Shown: positions 24,348 through 33,300 of the stretch, one piece after another
How the letters are laid out: every line of letters begins with the position of its first letter
Position numbering within the stretch: position 1 is the first letter of the stretch
Assembly (NCBI RefSeq): GCF_014651675.1
Contig: NZ_BMXI01000001.1
Span: 313,968 to 377,967, forward strand
Origin: Roseibacillus persicicus
GTDB lineage: Bacteria > Verrucomicrobiota > Verrucomicrobiia > Verrucomicrobiales > Akkermansiaceae
DNA: 64,000 nucleotides
Direction of reading: 5' to 3'
Made by a program: the position numbers and the translations under genes
The notes under the pieces: model-generated
What the model was told of the DNA's origin: nothing
Databases searched by the model: none
What the model saw: the letters and a program-made list of their open reading frames with translations, nothing else

Positions 24348-27300
24348 TTAATACTGGGGCAAGGGGTAAATGTGGGACTTCTTCTCATCTCCGGCCAAAA
24401 TCTTGACCATCAGAGCGCGATTAGACTCGAGCACGAGGTCAGCGTCGCGATTCGACAGCTGCCGATCGTTCAGGTCCAGCCAGTAGTTGTAAGGACCGGC
24501 ATCGGCGAGCATGTAGCCGATATATCCCGTTTGATACTCAGACACACTCTCCTCATCGACGACCCGATCACCTTTCCAGAAAAGAATCTCGGTGCTCTTG
24601 TTCGGAGCTGTTCCCCCATCAAATCCAGCGGCCAGAGTCAAATCCCGCCCGTTAGGTCCGGCAGGACTCTGATCCAACGGCCACATGGCACCGGTCAGGT
24701 TGAAACCTTCGTTCATGGGACAAGCCTGGTCGTAGTCGGCAACGATCCCGTAGGTGAATTGCTCCACTGGGGGCACCGCGTCCGGAGCCAGCGCATTTCC
24801 TGAGCTCTTGGGGTGAATCCAGCATCCCATCGCCGGATCAAGGCGGCGTCCGCCTTGGTTCAATTGAGCAAACGGATCGGTCACCCGAATCCACTTTGTG
24901 TTGGGGGCATCTCCCACCAGCATCAGAGTATCAAATCCAGGTTCAGCCTTCCTGACATCGTAGAAGAGCAGGCGGGTGGCATCAGCCGGATTGGAATCTT
25001 CTTCCCCGGCAAAAGCTGTTTCCTTGTCGAACATCTCGTCGATGGTGCGGTAGCGAATCACCTCGAAGCTCGCATTATTGAGGCCGCTATCAGTCGGCAG
25101 ACCGTCCAATGTGTTCAAGCTGGCGATGGAGTCATCGAAAATGTCATCGTCATTAAGCAAGGTGATGCTTCCGACTCCTCCTTCGAGAATATCAAATCGA
25201 TGCCCCTCGAAGACACCACTGGTGATCTGCAAGTAATAAGCGCCATTCGACCCCACAACAGAAGAGAGGTCCAAGCTGCCGACCGAATCGCTCACATCGA
25301 GAGTGACGTCCCCTGTTCCAGAATCCTCAGCTAGCGTCAGAGTTCCACTTCCAAAGGTTCCGCTCAAAGAAGGCTTCTCCATGAATGGCGAACTGAAACT
25401 TCCACACTCGTAGTCGTTGAACAGGTTGCACTGCCATCCGAAGATCCGCGTGTAGAAGACCTCGCCCGCTTCGATAGCGCCACTTTCGTCGGCATCGACT
25501 TCGACCTTCAAACGAATCACTCCATTCGCTGGCGAAGACAATTCAGTAGCCGCTTGGATATTTTCATAGGTCACGCGTTCGGCATCGAATGGGATTCCTG
25601 AGCCCGAGGTTTCGACCAGAGAAGAGACACTCGCAAGCGTCGTCCACGTGGTAGGAGTTCCCAAAGTGTCTGCTCCCTCCAAGGTATAGGTCACATCTGA
25701 GAGCCCTCCTCTTGGACGCCAGAACTGAGCCGTCACCGAGCCATCGCTCGCCTTCTCAAGGCAGAACTCGCCTCCACCAGGCAAGCCACTTCCGGGCTCG
25801 AGGCAGAATGCATACTCGAGGGCGTTTGGATAGATATCACCATCCGGATTTTCACCCAAACCAGTCTCTGAACCTAAATCGCCGGCATTGTCGGCAACGA
25901 ACCCAGCATAGGTATCGGCTTTGCTGGAGTCCTGTAGTTCAACAAAGTCGTTGTTGTCGGCTTCGTTACCAGGAGTCACCAAAATCGGAGTTTCGTCTCC
26001 TACGACGTCATTATTCGCACCGTCGACATCACTGACTGAACTGTATCCAGTCGGTTGAGTCTCGACGACTTGATAAGAGCCAACGGGCACATTGTTGAAG
26101 GTGTAGTCGCCGTTCCCATCGGTAGTGGTGGTCGTCGGCTGGACTCCCTCCGTCAAAGGATCGCTATCGATATCGTTCCCCGCCGAATCCTTGAGAGTCA
26201 GAACCACTCCAGAAAGCCCGGTGTCACCCGTCCCGTTGTTGTCGGTATCGGCCAAAACCGTTCCTGAAACACTTCCAAATGCCTCTTCCACAAAGTCATT
26301 TCCGGAATTCTCGTTGCCCGCAGTGACCGAGATGGGAGTCTCGTCCCCCACGACATCGTTGTTTACACCATCCACATCGGATACAGAATCGAAGCCGGAA
26401 GGTTGGGTTTCCACAACCTGATAGTCGCCCACGGGAAGGCCTGCGAAAGTGTAGCTGCCGTTTTCGTCAGTCGTCGTGGTCGTCGGCTGGACGCCAGCAG
26501 CCACCGGGTCGCTGTCGATGTCGTTGCCAGTAGCATCTTTCAAAGTCAACACCACCCCTTCGATGGCGGTGTCGCCGAGGTCGTCGTCGTCGGTGTCAGC
26601 GAGAACAGTTCCGCTGATGGAACCTTGCTCTTCTTCCACGAAGTTATTGCCGGAATTCTCGTTGCCTGCGGTGACCGAGATGGGGGTCTCGTCCCCCACG
26701 ACATCGTTGTTCGCACCATCAACATCGGAAACGGAGTCGAATCCAGAAGGTTGGGTTTCCACAACCTGATAGTCGCCCACGGGAAGGCCTGCGAAAGTGT
26801 AGCTGCCGTTTTCGTCAGTCGTCGTGGTTGTCGGCTGGACGCCAGCAGCCACCGGATCGCTGTCGATGTCGTTGCCAGCCGCATCCTTCAAAGTCAGCAC
26901 CACCCCTTCGATGGCGGTGTCGCCGAGATCGTCGTCGTCGGCGTCAGCGAGAACAGTTCCGCTGATGGAACCTTGCTCTTCTTCCACGAAGTCATTGCCG
27001 GAATTCTCGTTGCCTGCGGTGACCGAGATGGGGGTCTCGTCCCCCACGACATCATTGTTCGCACCATCGACATCGGATACGGAATCGAAGCCGGAAGGTT
27101 GAGTTTCCACAACCTGATAGTCGCCCACGGGAAGGCCCGCGAAAGTGTAGCTGCCGTTTTCGTCGGTCGTCGTGGTCGTCGGCTGGACGCCAGCAGCCAC
27201 CGGATCGCTGTCGATGTCGTTACCAGCGGCATCTTTCAAAGTCAGAACCACCCCTTCGATGGCGGTGTCGCCGAGATCGTCGTCGTCGGTGTCAGCGAGA

Positions 27301-30300
27301 ACGGTTCCACTGATAGAACCTTGCTCTTCTTCCACAAAGTCATTGCCCGAATTCTCGTTGCCTGCGGTGACCGAGATGGGAGTCTCGTCCCCCACGACAT
27401 CGTTGTTCGCACCATCAACATCGGAAACAGAATCGAATCCAGAAGGTTGAGTTTCCACAACCTGGTAGTCGCCCACGGGAAGGCCCGCGAAAGTGTAGCT
27501 TCCGTTTTCGTCGGTCGTCGTGGTCGTCGGCTGGACGCCAGCAGCCACCGGGTCGCTGTCGATGTCGTTGCCAGTAGCATCTTTCAAAGTCAACACCACC
27601 CCTTCGATGGCGGTGTCGCCGAGGTCGTCGTCGTCGGTGTCAGCGAGAACCGTTCCGCTGATGGAACCTTGCTCTTCTTCAACAAAGTCATTGCCGGAAT
27701 TTTCGTTGCCCGCAGTGACCGAGATGGGAGTCTCGTCCCCCACAACATCGTTGTTCGCGCCATCCACATCGGAAACAGAATCGAATCCAGAAGGCTGGGT
27801 TTCCACGACCTGGTAGTCACCCACGGGAAGGCCTGCGAAAGTGTAGCTGCCGTTTTCATCAGTCGTCGTGGTCGTTGGCTGGACGCCAGCAGCCACCGGG
27901 TCGCTGTCGATGTCGTTGCCGGCGGCATCCTTCAAAGTCAGCACCACCCCTTCGATGGCGGTGTCGCCGAGGTCGTCGTCGTCGGTGTCAGCGAGAACGG
28001 TTCCGCTGATGGAACCTTGCTCTTCTTCCACAAAGTCATTGCCGGAATTCTCGTTGCCCGCGGTGACCGAGATGGGAGTCTCGTCCCCCACGACATCGTT
28101 GTTCGCACCATCGACATCAGACACGGAATCAAATCCGGAAGGCTGGGTTTCCACAACCTGATAGTCACCAGGAGTCAGTCCGTTAAAGCTATAGGCTCCA
28201 GTCTCATCGGTCGTTGTCGTGGTGGGTTGGACGCCTGAGGCTACTGGATCACTGTCGATGTCGTTGCCAGCCGCATCTTTCAAAGTCAGCACAACCCCTT
28301 CGATTGCGGTATCGCCTGCATCATCGTTGTCGGTATCAGCGAGAACGGTTCCACTAATTGAACCTGGGGCCTCTTCCACAAAGTCGTTGCCATCATCAGT
28401 TTCACCAGGCAACACGCTGACTGGGATGAAGTCATCAAGGGTATCAGTGTTGGCGGCATCATCTCCAGGAGTCGTGGTATCGCCATCTGATACGCTATCA
28501 AAACCGGTGGGCTGGGTCTCCTGCACCCCGTAGTCGCCAAAGAGCACGTTGGGGAAGCTATAACTTCCGTCCGAAGCAGTTGTGGCAGTGACCAACTGAA
28601 CGCCATTTCCAGCATCGCCATCAGCATCGATGGGGTCTCCGGTATCGGAGGTCAGAGTAATGACAACTCCTTCGATGGGCTCGTCTCCGAATCCATCGTT
28701 GTCCGTATCAGCAAGAACCGTCCCAGAAATCACCGCAGGCTGAGCTTCGATAAAGTTGTTCAAGGTATCGGTCTCTCCCGCTGTCACTGACACTGGAATC
28801 CATTCATCGCCAATCTCGATATTGGCAACATCATCTCCCGGGGTGCTTCCGTCGTAGTCTCGCACCGAAAGCAATCCTGACGGTTGAGTCTCAACTACCA
28901 CGTAGTTGCCGACCGAAACTCCAGTGAAAGTATAGGAACCATCGGCTAAAGTCGTCGCCGTTCCGACCTGGACTCCGTCCGAAGGATCGCCGTCCCCATT
29001 GGGATCGGTGAAGAGCGCCAATTCGACTGACTCAATCGCGACATTCCCGAAGCCATCACCAGTGTTGTCCTCATAGACAAAACCACTAATGACTCCCTGC
29101 TGTTCTTCCACAAAGTCATTGTCCGCAGAATCACTACCAGCAATCACCGTGATTGCGGTTTCGTCGCCCACGATGTCGTTGTTGGCTCCATCCACGTCGC
29201 TCACCGAGTCGTATCCAGAGGGCTGGGTTTCCACGACCTGATAGTCGCCGGGAGTCAAGTTCGTGAAACTATAAGCACCGAACTCATCGGTCACTGTAGT
29301 CGTCGGCTGAACCCCTGCCGCCACCGGGTCGCTGTCGATGTCGTTGCCGGCCGCATCTTTCAAGGTCAGCACGACCCCTTCGATGGCCGTGTCGCCGGTA
29401 TTATTGTTGTCGGTGTCAGCCAATACGGTTCCCGAAAGGCTTCCGGGCTGCTCTTCGACAAAGTCGTTTCCTGAAGAATCACTACCAGCACTCACCGTGA
29501 TCGCTGTTTCGTCTCCCACGATGTCGTTGTTGGCTCCATCCACGTCGCTCACCGAGTCGTATCCAGAGGGCTGGGTTTCCACGACCTGATAGTCGCCGGG
29601 AGTCAAGTTCGTGAAACTATAAGCACCGAACTCATCGGTCACTGTAGTCGTCGGCTGGACCCCTGCCGCCACCGGGTCGCTGTCGATGTCGTTGCCGGCC
29701 GCATCTTTCAAAGTCAGCACGACCCCTTCGATGGCTGTGTCGCCAGCATCATCATTGTCGGTGTCAGCCAATACCGTTCCCGAAAGGCTTCCGGGCTGCT
29801 CTTCGACAAAGTCGTTTCCTGAAGAATTGCTACCAGCACTCACCGTGATCGGTGTTTCGTCGCCAACGATGTCGTTGTTGGCTCCATCCACGTCGCTCAC
29901 CGAGTCGTATCCAGAGGGCTGGGTTTCCACGACCTGATAGTCGCCGGGAGTCAAGTTCGTGAAGCTATAAGCACCGAACTCATCGGTCACGGTGGTCGTC
30001 GGCTGAACCCCTGCCGCCACCGGGTCGCTGTCGATGTCGTTGCCGGCCGCATCTTTCAAAGTCAGCACGACTCCTTCGATGGCCGTGTCGCCAGCATCAT
30101 CATTGTCGGTGTCAGCCAATACCGTTCCCGAAAGGCTTCCGGGCTGCTCTTCGACAAAGTCGTTTCCTGAAGAATTGCTTCCAGCACTCACCGTGATCGG
30201 TGTTTCGTCACCCACGATGTTGTTGTTGGCTCCGTCCACGTCGCTCACCGAGTCGTATCCAGAGGGCTGTGTTTCCACGACCTGATAGTCGCCGGGAGTC

Positions 30301-33300
30301 AAGTTCGTGAAGCTATAAGCACCGAACTCATCGGTCACTGTGGTCGTCGGCTGAACTCCTGCTGCTACCGGATCGCTGTCGATGTCGTTGCCAGCGGCAT
30401 CTTTCAAAGTCAGCACCACTCCTTCGATGGCCGTGTCGCCGGTATTATTGTTGTCGGTGTCTGCAAGAACAGTCCCGCTGAGCGATCCTGGCGCTTCTTC
30501 AACAAAGTCATTGCCTGACGAATCGCTGCCCCCAGTAACACTAATAGCAGTCTCGTCGCCAATGATGTCGTTATTGGCTCCATCAACATCACTCACCGAG
30601 TCGTAACCGGAGGGCTGGGTCTCTACGACCCGATAATCTGCGGGAAACAAGCCGGTGAAGCTATAAGCACCGAACTCGTCAGTCGCCGTAACTGTAGGCT
30701 GAACCCCAGACGCGACGGGGTCACTGTCGATGTCGTTGCCCGACGCGTCTTTCAAAGTCAAAACCACTCCTTCAATCGCGGTATCACCCAAATCGTCATT
30801 GTCGGTATCAGCCAAGACTGTTCCGCTGATTGAGCCTGGCAGAACTTCCAGGAAGTCGTTGCGATTGTCATTCTCACCAGCAGTTACACTGACGGGAATG
30901 CTGTTATCAACTCCAAGGTCAGCCGCATCATCACTGACATTTGAAAAGTCTTGGTCGAGTAGGGAGAAATAACCTTCGGGCTGGTCCTCCACCACCACGT
31001 AAGTTCCAGGCGAAATGCCGGCAAAGTTGTAATCTCCGTTCGCGTTTGTGGACAAGCTTGTCACTTCCACCCCATCGCTCGGGTCTCCGTCACCATTGGG
31101 ATCGGTAAAAAGTCGTACCGTCACCCCCGCAATTGGCAAGTCGATGGTATCGTTGTTTTGAAGGGTTCCGTTGCCATTGGTATCCGCCCGAACCGTTCCC
31201 CGAATGTTGGCGGTCTGCTCTTCGACGAAATCATTGCCGCTGGAAGTGCTTCCTGCGGTCAGGACGATGGCATTCTCGTCTCCAATCACATTGTTGTTCA
31301 CCCCATCCACATCGCTGACTGAATCGTAACCGGAGGGCTGACTCTCAACGACTTGATAATTCCCAGCGACCAGACCGGTGAAGCTATACTCTCCATTTGA
31401 ATCGGTAGTCGTTGTTGTTGGCTGAACTCCGACTGCGGCAGGATCACTGTCGATATCGTTTCCGAACTCGTCCTTCAAGGTCAGGGTCACGCCTTGGATC
31501 CCAACTTCTCCCAAATTATCGTTATCGATGTCTGCCAGAACAGTCCCGCTAATAGTGGCGGGCAGAGCTTCTTCAACGAAGTTGTTGCCAGATGAATTGG
31601 CGCCTCCAACCACAGGAATCAAGGATTGGTCTCCAATCAAATCGAGGTTGCCTCCATCGGCATCACTCACAGAAATGTATCCTGTAGGCTGGGTTTCCAC
31701 CACTTGATAGTCGCCGGGTCGCAAGTTGCTAAAGCTGTAACTTCCATTGCTGGCAGTAGTGGTCACCGTTGGCTGAACCCCGGAAGCAACCGGATCACTG
31801 TCAATGTCATTGCCCGCAGAATCCTTTAAGGTGAGAACCACTCCACCAATGGCAACGTCGCCAGTGCCATTTCCATCAAGGTCTTCGAAAACAATACCGC
31901 TGAGCGAACCCAGTTGCTCCTCGATAAAGTCATTCCCGCCGGCGTCGGAACCAGCCACGACCGTAATCGCAGTTTCATCTCCAATAGTGTCGTTGTTCGC
32001 ACCGTCGACATCGGAAACGGAAACATAACCAGAAGGCTGACTCTCCACGACCTGATAATCGCCCGCCGGAAGCCCGGCAAAGCTATAACTTCCGTTGGTA
32101 GCCGTGGTCGTTGTCGTTGGCTGAACTCCACCGGTTGAGAGATCGCTGTCAATGTCATTTCCCGCAGAGTCTTTCAATGTGACAACCACCCCTGACAAAC
32201 CGATGTCACCAATCCCGTCATTGTCCTGATCGACATAGACCGTTCCGCTCAAGGAACCTTCCGTCGGAGCGGGGATCTCTTCAACGAAGTCGTTGCCATC
32301 ATCAATCTCGTTTTCGAGAATCGTAACGGGAATCAGGTTGTCTGTCGTTGAGGAGTTCGCGGCGTCATCCTCGGGAGAAGTAGTGTCGCCATCAGTCACC
32401 GTGACGTATCCCGAAGGCTGACTCTGCGAGACCAAATAATCGCCGGCCGGAAGGTTGGGGAAGTAATACTGCCCGCCATTAATCGTCGTAATGGTGTAGG
32501 GTTCAATCAACGGAGTCGTGGGATCGAAATCGACAAAGGAACCATCCGAATAAAGAAGAGTCACCTCTACCCCATCGAGCGGAGTGTCACCATTGCCGTC
32601 ACCCGTGGTATCAACATAGACGGTTCCACCGATGGCACCTTGTGGGAACGCAACCGGAGCATTGGCAGTTACCGGAATGACTTGCGTCCCCCCCTGCCCG
32701 ACTACGGAGTTGATGATTGCACCAGTTCCATCCGCAGGGAGCGAAACAACTTCCGCGACGAAGACGAGAGAAAACCCTTCGCCGGGAGGGAGAACTTTTT
32801 CATAGACGAAGCCTCCGTTGTCTTCATCGATTGGGAAAAGTGTGCCCGCTCCGTTGTCTGGCACCGAGGTCGTTCCCGACGAGTCGGTGAGTGTGGCCGT
32901 TCCTGGCACATAGGCGAGATGGGTGCTGAGATTGTCGAGAAGGTTCACCACATCCGCGGGGAAAGAACCAGTTCCACTGTTTTCCACGACAATCGTGTAT
33001 TTCAACTGATCGCCGATATCCGCCGAGCCGTTGCCATTGTAGTCATTTTCAAAGAGAGCATCTTTGGCCAGTGCCATCACTGGAATTCCAGGAACTGTTG
33101 TTCCCAGGTCAACTGCGGGAGAACCTACCGAAGCCGTATCGGGATCTTGTCCATAGGCTACGGCCAAGAGCCCCGTTCCCCCATCACAAATCCAAATGCG
33201 GGTTCCAGTCTGGTCCGCACCAGGGTCCGGAATCCCATCTTCATCCAGATCCACATAAATGATCATCTGATCCAGCTCATCAATGGTTACCTGATAATCA

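Noticed and set aside
26403-28238. 611-codon open frame on the plus strand opposite the giant gene
   Set aside because: It is the antisense image of the 348-bp repeats; the sense frame has signal peptide and domain structure, the antisense has none.
25950-32640. Possible CRISPR-like regular repeat
   Set aside because: The period is 348 bp, in frame and coding; there are no short repeats with unique spacers.
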